A DNA stretch of 56,085 nucleotides from Staphylococcus argensis (GTDB taxonomy: Bacteria; Bacillota; Bacilli; Staphylococcales; Staphylococcaceae). Every line of letters starts with the position of its first letter. Positions within the stretch are counted from its first letter, which is position 1. Of this stretch, positions 26,386 through 35,335 are shown in pieces. The stretch lies in assembly GCF_002902305.1 (NCBI RefSeq), contig NZ_PPPX01000016.1:105731-161815 (forward strand), written 5' to 3'. The notes under the pieces were generated by a model. The model saw nothing but the letters and a program-made list of their open reading frames with translations. It had not been told where the DNA came from and made no database searches. The position numbers and the translations under genes are program-made.

Positions 26386-27207
26386 TTATTCGATCAAATC
26401 ATCGGAACTATCATTTAATTTTTCTAAATTTTGGATTCTTGATTTTACTTCATCTTTATACCGCTCTCTATATCTTGTGACGAAGACATTCAATAAACTA
26501 ATAACTGGTGCAATCTCGTTATAACCACTGACATCACGGTTTGTTTTTGCTAGAAAGATTTTATCTGAAATATCGTAAATCGGTGAGAGTCGACTATCGG
26601 TAATTCCGATAATGCAAGCCTGTTGCTTTTTAGCATTTTTAATAAAGTGAACTGTGTCTTTGTGATAACGCGGAAAAGAAATGGCTACTACACAATCTTC
26701 TTCTGAAACATCCATTAAAAATCTATTTACTTGATCGCGATTTACAATTATCACATTAGGTTTATAATTGGCGAATACATGACTGAACCAATAAGCTGCA
26801 CCGTACGCTGTATTGTTCCCAATAATATATATTGTTCGAGTTTGATGTAGCAATGTTACAATATCATCTACTTGTTTAACATCTAATGTATGAGCCATCT
26901 CTTGAATGAGTTCTCTATCACGTTCCATAGTTTCTACATAACTTTTAGAAGTAGAAGTTGTTTTATTTTTGACGTCAAACACATACTCTCTAATCGCGTT
27001 TTGCATTTCAGTATAGCCACCATAGCCAATCGTATAAGCGAAACGTATAATCGTAGCTTCGCTAACCTCAGTCACTTCCTGTAATTTAGCTAAGGTCAGA
27101 TAACTTGCCTCACGTGAATGATTCAGAATATAGTTAGCTACTTTCTTCTTACCTGCAGTTAATGTTGTGAATTCAGATTCAATCTTTTGTATAACATTAT
27201 CCGTCAT
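26386..27207 (-). CDS. RpiR/MurR-family transcription regulator
   Basis: 273 residues. N-terminal HTH_6 domain (about 1-77: KKVANYILNHSREASYLTLAKLQEVTEVSEATIIRFAYTIGYGGYTEM broken here only by the text) and a C-terminal SIS phosphosugar-binding-type domain (about 105-240: TRTIYIIGNN, CVVAISFPRYHKDTV, IIGITDSRLSPI). RpiR proteins sense small phosphorylated or acidic metabolites. It lies inside the operon it probably controls; a 13-bp inverted repeat in front of the first gene is the best operator candidate. Confidence 0.85.
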   Translation of the reverse strand: MTDNVIQKIESEFTTLTAGKKKVANYILNHSREASYLTLAKLQEVTEVSEATIIRFAYTIGYGGYTEMQNAIREYVFDVKNKTTSTSKSYVETMERDRELIQEMAHTLDVKQVDDIVTLLHQTRTIYIIGNNTAYGAAYWFSHVFANYKPNVIIVNRDQVNRFLMDVSEEDCVVAISFPRYHKDTVHFIKNAKKQQACIIGITDSRLSPIYDISDKIFLAKTNRDVSGYNEIAPVISLLNVFVTRYRERYKDEVKSRIQNLEKLNDSSDDLIE

Positions 27208-27219
27208 TACTTAATCTCC

Positions 27220-28095
27220 TTACATATTATTTTCTGCTATCCTTACCATACGCTCTCCTGAAAAACAATAGCGTGGACGATTAATCGCTGCAATATAACC
27301 ATCAAATGGAGCTTGTACCTTTTCATTATCTAACATACCTAAGATATCACCTTTTTTACAACGCGTACCAGCACTCATGTAAGGACGAAAGAAAGCGTGT
27401 CTATTCGATTTCATAGTCGTCATCTTATGATGAAATTGAACATACTTATCTTCGACATCGTTTTCACTTGGAATATTCCCTGTATAACGGAAGAGATCTT
27501 TAAGCTTTTTAAAAGTAGAATCAGCAGTGCTCACATCTACCACACCATCTGGCTGTCCACCTTTCATTTCAATCAGCATCGCCTGCTGCCCCTCATGACA
27601 AGCTTCAAGAAATAACTGTCCGCGTGCCCCACCAGTATGAACAATATTCTCAATGCCAAGTTTGCGTGCTAATGTATATTGATGATCATACTCACTATAC
27701 AGTGACATGATATAAGTAGAACCGTGCTCACCACAGCAGTGTAAATCAATGATATAATCAGCATTTCTAGTCACTTCCCATATTTTATGAGCGAGTTGTT
27801 CAGTTTGCGTACCACTAGGATTTCCCGGGAAAATACGGTTTAAATCTATTCGATCATATGGTGAAACACGGTCGCGATTGAAGTAAGCTGGCTTGTTAAC
27901 TATAGGTATAATTCTCACCGTACCTTTAGGAGGATGTTGGGTAAAATAATCAATGAATTGATATGCTGTGTAAATTGCTGTTTGTTCAACACCATGTATT
28001 CCTGCAGTAATGACAAGTTCAGGCCCCTTACCTTCCCCAAATGTATAAAGATCAAAGTTCGAAAGACTTGGTTCGTGATAAGTGATGCTTTCCAT
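27220..28095 (-). CDS. Succinylglutamate desuccinylase/aspartoacylase-family deacylase
   Basis: 291 residues from ATG 28095 (GGAG 7 bases upstream; an ATG two codons earlier is too close to the RBS). Zinc-carboxypeptidase-like M14 fold: ITAGIHGVEQTA provides the H-x-x-E metal pair, IDLNRIFPGNP the Asn-Arg substrate site, and IDLHCCGEHGSTYIM the third ligand. The C-terminus (GDILGMLDN, VQAPFDGYIAA) resembles a lipoyl/biotinyl-type beta domain common in this family. The reaction is removal of an acyl group from an amino acid, giving a carboxylate plus free amino acid. It is downstream of the transporter by 27 bases. Confidence 0.83.
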   Translation of the reverse strand: MESITYHEPSLSNFDLYTFGEGKGPELVITAGIHGVEQTAIYTAYQFIDYFTQHPPKGTVRIIPIVNKPAYFNRDRVSPYDRIDLNRIFPGNPSGTQTEQLAHKIWEVTRNADYIIDLHCCGEHGSTYIMSLYSEYDHQYTLARKLGIENIVHTGGARGQLFLEACHEGQQAMLIEMKGGQPDGVVDVSTADSTFKKLKDLFRYTGNIPSENDVEDKYVQFHHKMTTMKSNRHAFFRPYMSAGTRCKKGDILGMLDNEKVQAPFDGYIAAINRPRYCFSGERMVRIAENNM

Positions 28096-28122
28096 ATACA
28101 TTCTCCTTTCCTTATTTGAAAT

Positions 28123-29505
28123 TTATGCTGGTCCATAGTGTATAAAGATTGCGATTATTACAAATATAATAGCTAATATTGACCAGATAATTACTAGCGG
28201 TAATGCGAACCGAACCCATTTAGAAAAAGGTACACCACCAATTGCAAGTACTGCCATTAATGTTCCTGAAACTGGGGTAATCATATTGGTGATTCCGTCA
28301 CCCATCTTAAAAGCAATGACTGCAGTTTGACGGGTAATGTGTAAAACGTCAGAAAGTGGCGTCATTAACGGCATGACTACTGCTGCTTGCCCGCTCCCAG
28401 ATGGCACAAGCAAATTGAATACCAAATTAAAAAGAAACATCATTACTCCACCGATAACTGTAGGCATATGACTTAAAGGAATAAACACACTATGAACGAG
28501 TGTATCTAGAATTTTTCCTTCCTCCATTAATATTGTTATAGAACGAGCAACTCCAATAATTAAAGCCCCAAATAGAATATTCTTAGCTCCACTAATAAAT
28601 GTATGAATAAACTCATTAGGTTTAATACGTGCTACCATGGCAGTTAATACACCATCTATTATAAATAACGCTGATAATTCATTTACGTTCCAATCTTTTT
28701 GTAAAGATCCATAAACGAAGAGAAGTATAGTTAAAAAGAATAGAATAATAATTAACTTATGTTTCCATGTAAATTCTATTTTCTTATTGTTTTCTTCTTC
28801 ACTTACACTTTCAAAAAATCGTTTTTCTCCCATTATACTTTTAGATGGATCTTTAGAGATTTTTTGCACATAATAAATTAAATAAGAAATAGTAGAAATC
28901 ATAAATATGCAGAAAGTAATAACTCGAAAAACAGTACCTGAGAATATAGGCAATTTAGCTATTTTTTGAGCTACACCTAACGCAATAGGATCAAAAATTG
29001 GAGAGACCGCACCTACGTAATAAGAAAAATATATTATACCTATGCCGGCAATCGCATCTAAATTAAGTTTCCGAGCTAATATAACTCCCAATGGAATAAA
29101 AGCAATAACTGCATTAGCACTCACTCCAAAACCATGAATCAAACCGAAAGTAATACCTATGAATATTATAAGTAAATACTTATTACCACTTGTTTTATCA
29201 ACTAATTTTTGAACTGCAGCATTAAAAGTTCCTTCACCTTCTATAACTGCAACCGCTCCTCCCATTATAAGAACTAAGAAGATAAGATCTGCTGTGTCAA
29301 TAAGCCCTTTAGGAATTGCTTTAAATAAATCAAGTATATTTAACAAACCACTATCTACGTATTTAAAGCTCCCTGGTATAACTGTATTACTACTTCCCTT
29401 TGTAGCAAATTCACCTGATGGAATAATAAAACTCAATATCCAAACAATCGTGAGCAAACCAAATAAAATCACAAAAGTGTTCGGCATTTTAAATTTCTTT
29501 TTCAT
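28123..29505 (-). CDS. YfcC/DcuC-family membrane transporter
   Basis: 460 residues with about 12 membrane segments, RBS GGGGACGG. Typical YfcC features are the N-terminal IIPSGEFA, LVLIMGGAVAVIEGEGTF, GLIHGFGVSANAVIAFIPLGV and the conserved LLVPSGSGQAAVVMPLMTPLSD motif with MITPVSGTLMAVLAIGGVPF near the end. Members move dicarboxylates, basic amino acids or peptides. First gene of the operon and preceded by a strong cre site, so the substrate is probably a carbon/nitrogen source used when preferred sugars are absent. Confidence 0.85.
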   Translation of the reverse strand: MKKKFKMPNTFVILFGLLTIVWILSFIIPSGEFATKGSSNTVIPGSFKYVDSGLLNILDLFKAIPKGLIDTADLIFLVLIMGGAVAVIEGEGTFNAAVQKLVDKTSGNKYLLIIFIGITFGLIHGFGVSANAVIAFIPLGVILARKLNLDAIAGIGIIYFSYYVGAVSPIFDPIALGVAQKIAKLPIFSGTVFRVITFCIFMISTISYLIYYVQKISKDPSKSIMGEKRFFESVSEEENNKKIEFTWKHKLIIILFFLTILLFVYGSLQKDWNVNELSALFIIDGVLTAMVARIKPNEFIHTFISGAKNILFGALIIGVARSITILMEEGKILDTLVHSVFIPLSHMPTVIGGVMMFLFNLVFNLLVPSGSGQAAVVMPLMTPLSDVLHITRQTAVIAFKMGDGITNMITPVSGTLMAVLAIGGVPFSKWVRFALPLVIIWSILAIIFVIIAIFIHYGPA

Positions 29506-29524
29506 TTAACCGTCCCCTTTGTTT

Positions 29525-29538
29525 AGTAAGCGCTTACA
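29525..29538 (-). promoter_or_regulatory. cre (CcpA) site of the YfcC operon
   Basis: Minus strand TGTAAGCGCTTACT; the core GTAAGCGCTTAC is a perfect palindrome and fits TGWAANCGNTNWCA at all but the last base. It is 20 bases before the ATG, between promoter and RBS, a road-block position. Confidence 0.75.
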
Positions 29539-29549
29539 TAAAATAGTAA

Positions 29550-29589
29550 AGTAAATACTTCAATTAACGCATTAAATGAAGTATTTACT
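29550..29589. promoter_or_regulatory. 13-bp inverted repeat, candidate RpiR operator
   Basis: AGTAAATACTTCA (29550-29562) and its exact complement TGAAGTATTTACT (29577-29589), 14 bases apart, directly upstream of the cre. Position and symmetry suit the operon's own RpiR regulator. Confidence 0.6.
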
Positions 29590-29839
29590 ACAAATTACCA
29601 CATTTACTCTTAAAATTCTAGAAAATAAGATATCTTTAGACAAAAAAGAAGTTTTATTACTTAATTTAAATTCTTAGAATTTATCACTAATATTAAGTAA
29701 AAAGTGCTAATAAGAATATTTACTAAGACTGAATGAAATATCCTCGTTCACCGCCAGCCCCACTCTCTCTGTAGCTTCCGTTGCTTATCTCCCCTACTTT
29801 GATACACTTTAACTAAAGACGATGAAAGGGAGATGTACG

Positions 29840-31078
29840 ATGAATGAGAGATTATTTCACATACTTGAATTGTTAGTTAAGTATCAAACGGAAAGCCCAC
29901 CTGCCCGCAACACAGATCCTCTTCAAGATGAGATTCAACACTTTCTAGAAGCGTTGGGCTTCGAAGTCAACCGCTATCCACTTTATGAGAACGATAGCAT
30001 CATTAACGCGACGTTGAAAGGAAGTGATCCTACAGCACCTAAGCTCATTCTTAATGGTCACGTCGATGTCGCGCATGTTGGAGACAGTTCCGATTGGACC
30101 TATCCACCTTTCGAACTCACGCAAGTCGATGATTACTTGTACGGTCGTGGTGTGGCAGATATGAAAGGTGGCGTCGCTTCCTTATTATATGTATTAGAAA
30201 AGTTACGTCATGAGAATATTCAACCTCAAGGTGACATTATCGTGCAATCTGTAGTTGGCGAAGAAGTAGGAGAAGCCGGGACGAAGACCGCTTGTGAACA
30301 CGCACCACAAGCCGATTTAGGATTAGTGCTCGACACCAGTGAACAAGTTGCTCAAGGTCAGGGCGGAGTTATTACCGGTTGGATTACCGTTAAAAGCTCT
30401 AAAACCGTACATGATGGTGCGCGCCAACAAATGATTCATGCAGGTGGAGGTTTATACGGTGCGAGTGCGATTGAGAAGATGTCCAAGGTTATTCAAGCAT
30501 TAAATGAACTCGAGCGCCATTGGGCTGTGACGAAATCTTATCCTGATATGCCTGCAGGTTCTACGACGATTAATCCAGCTTATATTGAAGGAGGCAGACA
30601 CCCTGCTTTCGTAGCCGATGAATGTAAGTTATGGATTACTGTGCATTATCTACCTAACGAGAATCATGATGAGATCGTTGCAGAAATTGAGGATTATCTC
30701 AACAAAGTAGCCGAAGCAGATGTGTGGTTACGCAACAATCCACTGCAATATGACTGGGGTGGCACGTCTATGATTGAAGACAAGAACGAAGTCTTTCCAA
30801 GCTTTACGATACCTACCGACCACCCAGGTTATGCGATGTTGCAACGTGCTCACGAACAAGTGATGCATCAACCGCTACAAGCGAATATGAGTACAACCGT
30901 GACCGATGGCGGATGGCTCGAGTATTTCGGCATTCCAACTATTCTCTACGGTCCGGGTGATTTAACTGAGGCACATAGTGTCGATGAGAAGATTAAAGTA
31001 GAGGAACTGGAACAATTCGCGCAGGTTCTTGAGGCCTTTTTAAGATCTTGGTATGAATCGCCGCAAAAAGGTCAATAA
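29840..31078 (+). CDS. ArgE/DapE-like M20 deacylase
   Basis: 412 residues from ATG 29840 (AAAGGGAG 7 bases upstream). Metal and catalytic motifs: LILNGHVDVAHVGD, GRGVADMKGGVA, VVGEEVGEAGT, and C-terminal TVTDGGW and GPGDLTEAHSVDE. It is like acetylornithine deacetylase but no arg gene is adjacent, so the true substrate may be another N-acyl amino acid. It is divergent from the YfcC-deacylase-M20 operon and shares its control region, so both units may serve the same acyl-amino-acid metabolism. Confidence 0.82.
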   Translation: MNERLFHILELLVKYQTESPPARNTDPLQDEIQHFLEALGFEVNRYPLYENDSIINATLKGSDPTAPKLILNGHVDVAHVGDSSDWTYPPFELTQVDDYLYGRGVADMKGGVASLLYVLEKLRHENIQPQGDIIVQSVVGEEVGEAGTKTACEHAPQADLGLVLDTSEQVAQGQGGVITGWITVKSSKTVHDGARQQMIHAGGGLYGASAIEKMSKVIQALNELERHWAVTKSYPDMPAGSTTINPAYIEGGRHPAFVADECKLWITVHYLPNENHDEIVAEIEDYLNKVAEADVWLRNNPLQYDWGGTSMIEDKNEVFPSFTIPTDHPGYAMLQRAHEQVMHQPLQANMSTTVTDGGWLEYFGIPTILYGPGDLTEAHSVDEKIKVEELEQFAQVLEAFLRSWYESPQKGQ

Positions 31079-31102
31079 AGTAGGAAAGAAGCCAATAAAT
31101 AT

Positions 31103-31122
31103 TCAAACTTAAGACGCCCGGC
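31103..31122 (+). repeat. 20-bp intergenic repeat, copy B
   Basis: TCAAACTTAAGACGCCCGGC, identical to 13501-13520, 25 bases after the stop of the M20 gene; AATTTAA follows as in copy A. Confidence 0.7.
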
Positions 31123-31192
31123 ATAGTAATAATTTAAATAACAGCTAATCAAACTCACGTAAGACCTGTAATACCCATCTCAGCCCATAAAT

Positions 31193-31226
31193 AAAGAGGT
31201 CGGAACGGGCTCCGACCTCTTTATAT
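31193..31226. terminator. Terminator between convergent genes
   Basis: AAAGAGGTCGGA (31193-31204) pairs perfectly with TCCGACCTCTTT (31211-31222), then TATATTAT. Confidence 0.85.
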
Positions 31227-31416
31227 TATACGGTTATAGGAATGGGAATAAGAGAACTTCTCATTGTTCTCTCGTTGTGCTTGCGTCTTTATATATCAGT
31301 AAGTATCAGATTCGTACATTATAATACCCTAGTCGTAACGTAGCGAAGTGACTTGCCACACTTCCTTCATGTATCTTATATCTCACGTTCTCCCATATAT
31401 TTGTTATGACGCGAAA

Positions 31417-32415
31417 TCATTTGAAACTTTTATTGATAGTATTAAAGAGTGTCTTAACATCTGTGTCTTCTGTCAGACCATGTACGTTCATACGTCCATC
31501 TTTGAATAACGTAAGGGTATAATCTTGATAATGGATAATGGTAGCAAAGTTATTTCTTTTCACAATCGTTCCCGGAAGTAACTCAGCATGGTCGAAGACT
31601 TGAGGCTTAAAACGAAATCGAATGGCATTGCCACACAAATCTTCTATCGGATGGTGTTCGTTATGATTCAATAACTGGTAATCGTGTTGGCTACACACAC
31701 GACAGTCAGTATCTTTCAAAGCGTCAACATTCATCGTTTGATACTTGACTTGGAAGGTATCGATCGTCACAAGTTTTTTGGAAAAACCGTTACCACTGGC
31801 ATAACGTAATAGCTCTGATACTTGCATACTTGCCACCTGTTGCACTACAGGTGGCAAGATGCCATTAATCGCACAACTTTCCGCTGTTTCAGGCATCTCC
31901 CCGAATAAACATTTTAAACAAGGACCCGTAAAGTCAAATGCGTAAACACTTCCTTTACTTCCAACTACTGCGCCATAAATCCACGGAATTTGCGCTTCGC
32001 ACGCTGCTTCATTAATCAGATAACGCATTCTAAAGTTATCCATACCGTCAATAATGACATCAGGCTGCGTCCCACGAATCAGCTGACTGATGTTCGTGGG
32101 CGTAACTTCCATATATAATGTAGAAATCGGCACCTGAGAATTCACATTAGCTAATTTGTGTTTCAACGCTTTGACTTTAGGCAACATTTCAGCTACATCC
32201 TGCTCATCATACACAGCTTGTCGGTGTAAGTTCGACATTTCGACGATATCCATATCAGCAATCGTTAGTCGTCCTACACCCATGCGTACGAGCATTTCAG
32301 CCGTATGACTTCCTAAAGCACCTGCGCCAATAATCAGAACATGGAGCCCTTCTAATTGAGCTTGCCCTTGTTCACCAAACGGACCAAAGCGCGCTTGTCG
32401 TGCATAACGTGTCAT
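31417..32415 (-). CDS. thiF: ThiF sulfur-carrier adenylyltransferase
   Basis: 332 residues. E1-like enzyme that adenylates the C-terminal glycine of ThiS with ATP before sulfur transfer. ATP-binding GAGALGSH near residue 31-38, the arginine and DMDIVEMSNLHRQ stretch, and zinc CxxC pairs (CLKC about 168-171, CRVC about 239-242) are present. The C-terminal 90 residues extend beyond the minimal MoeB/ThiF core, as in Bacillus-type ThiF proteins. Its ATG overlaps the thiG stop by one base. Last gene of the thiazole operon. Confidence 0.9.
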   Translation of the reverse strand: MTRYARQARFGPFGEQGQAQLEGLHVLIIGAGALGSHTAEMLVRMGVGRLTIADMDIVEMSNLHRQAVYDEQDVAEMLPKVKALKHKLANVNSQVPISTLYMEVTPTNISQLIRGTQPDVIIDGMDNFRMRYLINEAACEAQIPWIYGAVVGSKGSVYAFDFTGPCLKCLFGEMPETAESCAINGILPPVVQQVASMQVSELLRYASGNGFSKKLVTIDTFQVKYQTMNVDALKDTDCRVCSQHDYQLLNHNEHHPIEDLCGNAIRFRFKPQVFDHAELLPGTIVKRNNFATIIHYQDYTLTLFKDGRMNVHGLTEDTDVKTLFNTINKSFK

Positions 32416-33182
32416 TATAGATAGCCTAATCCTTCAGTTGGGCTAGAGGCTTGAGCTGTATATTTCACAGGAATACGACCTGCTTCGTACCCTAGACGAC
32501 CCGCGTGAATGCCGAGTTTCATTGCTTCAGCCATTTTAACTGGATCTTTCGCACTGGAGATAGCCGTGTTTAACAAGATACCGTCAGCACCTAGTTCCAT
32601 CGCTTGTGCAACGTCTTTCGGAGAGCCGATACCTGCGTCTACGATAACCGGCACGTTGGCTTGTTCGATGATATAGCGCAAGTTTAACGGGTTATTGATA
32701 CCACGACCTGTGCCGATTGGCGAAGCGAGCGGCATGACCGCATGTACACCTAACTCTTCAAGACGTCTCGCTAACACGAGGTCGTTAGAAATGTACGGGC
32801 AAACTGTGTAACCTTTGTCTAACAACACTTTACATGCTTCATACGTCTCAAACGGATCAGGTAGTAACGTTTCATCGTCACCGATCACTTCGACTTTGAT
32901 CATGTCACACACGCCTGCATGGTTCGCAATTTCGGCTATGCGAATCGCTTCTTTAGCTGTCTTAGCTCCTGCCGTATTTGGAAAAGTAGTAAATTGACTT
33001 AAATCCACATTCGCTAAAGGATTAGGTAATGACTTGTCATATAAATTCATACGACGTACTGCGAAAGTAAGTACTTCAGTTTCGGATGCTTCAATCGCTT
33101 TCGTTTGCGTCTCTTCATCTTCAAACTTTCCTGTTCCTAAAAATAGTCTTGACTTAAATTCGAAATTTCCAATTTTAAACAT
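32415..33182 (-). CDS. thiG: Thiazole synthase ThiG
   Basis: 255 residues, full length. TIM-barrel enzyme that condenses deoxyxylulose 5-phosphate, dehydroglycine and ThiS-thiocarboxylate into the thiazole phosphate. [10 protein letters not shown] at the start, the Schiff-base lysine in [28 protein letters not shown] and [32 protein letters not shown] are typical. One base separates it from thiS. Confidence 0.95.
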   Translation of the reverse strand: MFKIGNFEFKSRLFLGTGKFEDEETQTKAIEASETEVLTFAVRRMNLYDKSLPNPLANVDLSQFTTFPNTAGAKTAKEAIRIAEIANHAGVCDMIKVEVIGDDETLLPDPFETYEACKVLLDKGYTVCPYISNDLVLARRLEELGVHAVMPLASPIGTGRGINNPLNLRYIIEQANVPVIVDAGIGSPKDVAQAMELGADGILLNTAISSAKDPVKMAEAMKLGIHAGRLGYEAGRIPVKYTAQASSPTEGLGYL

Positions 33183-33183
33183 A

Positions 33184-33384
33184 TTAACCGCCTCCTACGA
33201 CTTCTAACAATTCTAATTTATCCGCTTCTTTCACGATGGCTTGCTCATATTGATCTCGCTTGAGCAAATCTTCATTGTGCTCGACAATGACGCGCTTCTC
33301 ATCTAATTCAAGCTGTTGAATTACGTCATGTACGGACAATTCATTATCGAAAGTAAACGTATCGCCATTAATCACACACTTCAT
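33184..33384 (-). CDS. thiS: Sulfur carrier protein ThiS
   Basis: 66 residues with a ubiquitin-like fold, ending VVGGG; the C-terminal glycine is the one adenylated by ThiF and turned into a thiocarboxylate. It overlaps the 3' end of thiO by 17 bases. Confidence 0.92.
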   Translation of the reverse strand: MKCVINGDTFTFDNELSVHDVIQQLELDEKRVIVEHNEDLLKRDQYEQAIVKEADKLELLEVVGGG

Positions 33385-34486
33385 TCAATTCACCTCTCAC
33401 ATACGCAAAGTCATTGAGTGCCACGGGTTTCTGACCGTCAACTAGCCATTCTGCCATCAGTTCGCCGATAACAGGCGACAACAGAATTCCGTTACGATAA
33501 TGCCCAGTGATAACGAACAACCCTTCTTCTATTTCGTCCATAATCGGCTGTTCACCACGGGTATACGGGCGGACACCAGACCAGTGCTTTAATACCTTAC
33601 TGTTACGCAATCCAGGTATCTTGGCACACGCTTCGTCAAAGAGCCAATTTTTACCTGCTTCAGAAACACCTACTGAATAATCATCTCTCAAGCTCGTCGC
33701 TCCAATGAGAAACCGCGATTTATTCTTCGGCACTACATAACAGCCATTGGTCATAAAGACTGTTGTCTCAAGTTGGAGATCAGGATTCTCAACGAGCAGC
33801 ACCTCACCTTTCACACCCGTCACTTGACGCTTCAACGCCTCATCTTCAAGTAAATCCGCACTCCAAGCACCACCAGCAACGATGACTTGTTCAGCCGTCA
33901 AACTTTCGCGATCTGTGTGCACCACATAACCTGAAGATGTACGTTCAATCGCTTGCGCCTCAGTCTGATACCAACGATGTACATTGCGCTTATTCAATGA
34001 CTTGAGCAATGCTTTCGTATACTTGTTTGCGTTAATTTGATGGTCGTCCGGGATAAGCGTCGCGGCTAACCCCGCAACATCGATTTCACCATGCGTGTGT
34101 CGCTTTAATGCCTCACGATTCAAATCACGTACGAGCGGATTATATTTACTCAAGAATTGCGACTGCGCTTCCACAAAGTCGTTATCTTCCGACTGTGCAG
34201 CTAATTTGATGAGTCCTGTTTGTTTAAACTCAATATCAATGCCAACTTCTTCCCACAGACGCTCACTCAATTCTTCAAAGCGTGTCTGCGATTCTCTCGC
34301 CAATTCGTATAGCGGGCTATAATACGTGAACTCATTCTGCGCACCTAGCATGCCTCCTGCTTTATATGACGCATGCTTACCTGGCACATCGCGATCCAAC
34401 ACCGCAACGTTTAATTGTTTCGCACTTAATTCTCGCGCGATAGACATTCCCATGACTCCAGATCCTATGATGATGACATCATACAT
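33368..34486 (-). CDS. thiO: Glycine oxidase ThiO
   Basis: 372 residues. FAD-dependent DAO-family enzyme. N-terminal dinucleotide fold VIIIGSGVMGMSIARELS, AVLDRDVPGKHASYKAGGMLGAQNEF, central VIVAGGAWSADLL and C-terminal GVRPYTRGEQPIMDEIEEGLFVITGHYRNGILLSP are ThiO marks. It oxidises glycine to the imine used by ThiG, the oxygen-dependent Bacillus-type route, in contrast to the radical enzyme ThiH. It overlaps tenI by 8 bases. Confidence 0.93.
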   Translation of the reverse strand: MYDVIIIGSGVMGMSIARELSAKQLNVAVLDRDVPGKHASYKAGGMLGAQNEFTYYSPLYELARESQTRFEELSERLWEEVGIDIEFKQTGLIKLAAQSEDNDFVEAQSQFLSKYNPLVRDLNREALKRHTHGEIDVAGLAATLIPDDHQINANKYTKALLKSLNKRNVHRWYQTEAQAIERTSSGYVVHTDRESLTAEQVIVAGGAWSADLLEDEALKRQVTGVKGEVLLVENPDLQLETTVFMTNGCYVVPKNKSRFLIGATSLRDDYSVGVSEAGKNWLFDEACAKIPGLRNSKVLKHWSGVRPYTRGEQPIMDEIEEGLFVITGHYRNGILLSPVIGELMAEWLVDGQKPVALNDFAYVRGELNEVCD

Positions 34487-35063
34487 AATCGGACCATTCC
34501 TTTCTCAACGCCTTGATCTCTGACGTTGTGACATTTTCAAATAGTGAAATTGCTGCGATACCTGCAAATCCTTTCGGCAATTGTGAAATATTCGTGAGCG
34601 CAATTCCTCCCAACGCGACCACTGGTATGGGTTGAACGACTGCCTCTCTTATTTCTTCGGCTGTCCTTGGTGCTAAACCTGGCTTCGACTTTGTAGGAAA
34701 AATGTGTCCGTACAGCACAAAGTTGAGACCTAAATTGGCTGCCTGTTGTATTGTGGCTGCCGAATGTGTTGATTGACTGACGCGAATATTAGGGTGTGTT
34801 TCGATAAATGACTCTAGTTCCTCTGCACTTTCTTTAAAATGAATCGCACTTAAGTGTTGGCGTTCCAATAACTGAAGGTCATGATGCGCAATCAATTTAT
34901 ACTTTGGAAAGTCGTGTCTTAACAGACCTTCAATCCATTGCTCTAATTGTTCTCTCTGCATAGGCGTGCGTAATATTAAGCCGTCTATGTCTGCGGCGAG
35001 CGCACTATAGTGTTCTAAATCTTGTAATGTTAAATCTCGGTGCGGTGTGATTGCAATAAACAA
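34479..35063 (-). CDS. tenI: Thiazole tautomerase TenI (ThiE-like)
   Basis: 194 residues if started at TTG 35063, which has GGGGTGA 5 bases upstream; a longer frame would run into the riboswitch terminator. ThiE/TenI barrel with LFIAITPHRDL, IHFKESAEEL, VSQSTHSAATIQQAANLGLNFVLYGHIFPTKSKPGLAPR and VVALGGI. Clustering with thiO-S-G-F, as in Bacillus, and the loss of some phosphate/Mg residues favour the tautomerase over true thiamine phosphate synthase. First gene after the TPP riboswitch. There is no tenA or thiD in this operon. Confidence 0.85.
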   Translation of the reverse strand: MFIAITPHRDLTLQDLEHYSALAADIDGLILRTPMQREQLEQWIEGLLRHDFPKYKLIAHHDLQLLERQHLSAIHFKESAEELESFIETHPNIRVSQSTHSAATIQQAANLGLNFVLYGHIFPTKSKPGLAPRTAEEIREAVVQPIPVVALGGIALTNISQLPKGFAGIAAISLFENVTTSEIKALRKEWSDYV

Positions 35064-35079
35064 TGTCGTCACCCCAAAT

Positions 35080-35118
35080 AAAAAAGACGTTATTTTTCCG
35101 GCTAGAAAAATAACGTCT
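35080..35118 (-). terminator. Riboswitch-controlled terminator
   Basis: Minus strand: AGACGTTATTTTTC (35105-35118) pairs perfectly with GAAAAATAACGTCT (35085-35098), followed by TTTTTAT. It lies between the aptamer and tenI, so TPP binding should act by premature termination. Confidence 0.9.
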
Positions 35119-35148
35119 ACGCATCTCACTTTATCAACTCGTTGAACG

Positions 35149-35241
35149 CCACTTTCCTACGCCAGTATGAACTGGATCAGGTTCTAGGAATTCTAAAGTC
35201 GATACTTTAATCTCAGCCTTTAACAAAAGCACTTCCAGTGG
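35149..35241 (-). promoter_or_regulatory. TPP riboswitch (THI box)
   Basis: Minus strand: P1 CCACT (35237-35241) pairs with AGTGG (35149-35153). Inside are the conserved CTGAGATT of the pyrimidine-binding arm, and GAACCTGATCCAGTT plus ACTGGCGTAGGAAAGT of the pyrophosphate arm. It controls tenI-thiO-thiS-thiG-thiF with the terminator at 35080-35118. Confidence 0.95.
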
Positions 35242-35280
35242 TTCACTACTCATTTCTATTCAGTTCGTAATTCAATTTTT

Positions 35281-35309
35281 ATATTAACGCAAGCCGAGAC
35301 ATCTTGCAA
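35281..35309 (-). promoter_or_regulatory. Sigma-A promoter of the thiazole operon
   Basis: Minus strand TTGCAA (35304-35309), 17-base spacer, TAATAT (35281-35286), about 40 bases before the riboswitch. Confidence 0.7.
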
Positions 35310-35335
35310 GCGGATTCAAACGTGTAATTAGAAAC

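Larger units (their letters stand above)
29506..29839. other. Divergent control region of the deacylase operon
   Basis: No gene. It contains the cre (29525-29538), the inverted repeat (29550-29589), an extra TATTTACTA half-site near 29717, and the RBS region of the plus-strand M20 gene. Confidence 0.5.
31079..31416. other. Intergenic stretch with a repeat and a terminator
   Basis: No gene. It contains the second exact copy of the 20-bp repeat (31103-31122) and a strong hairpin at 31193-31222. Nothing else is recognisable before the end of thiF. Confidence 0.6.
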
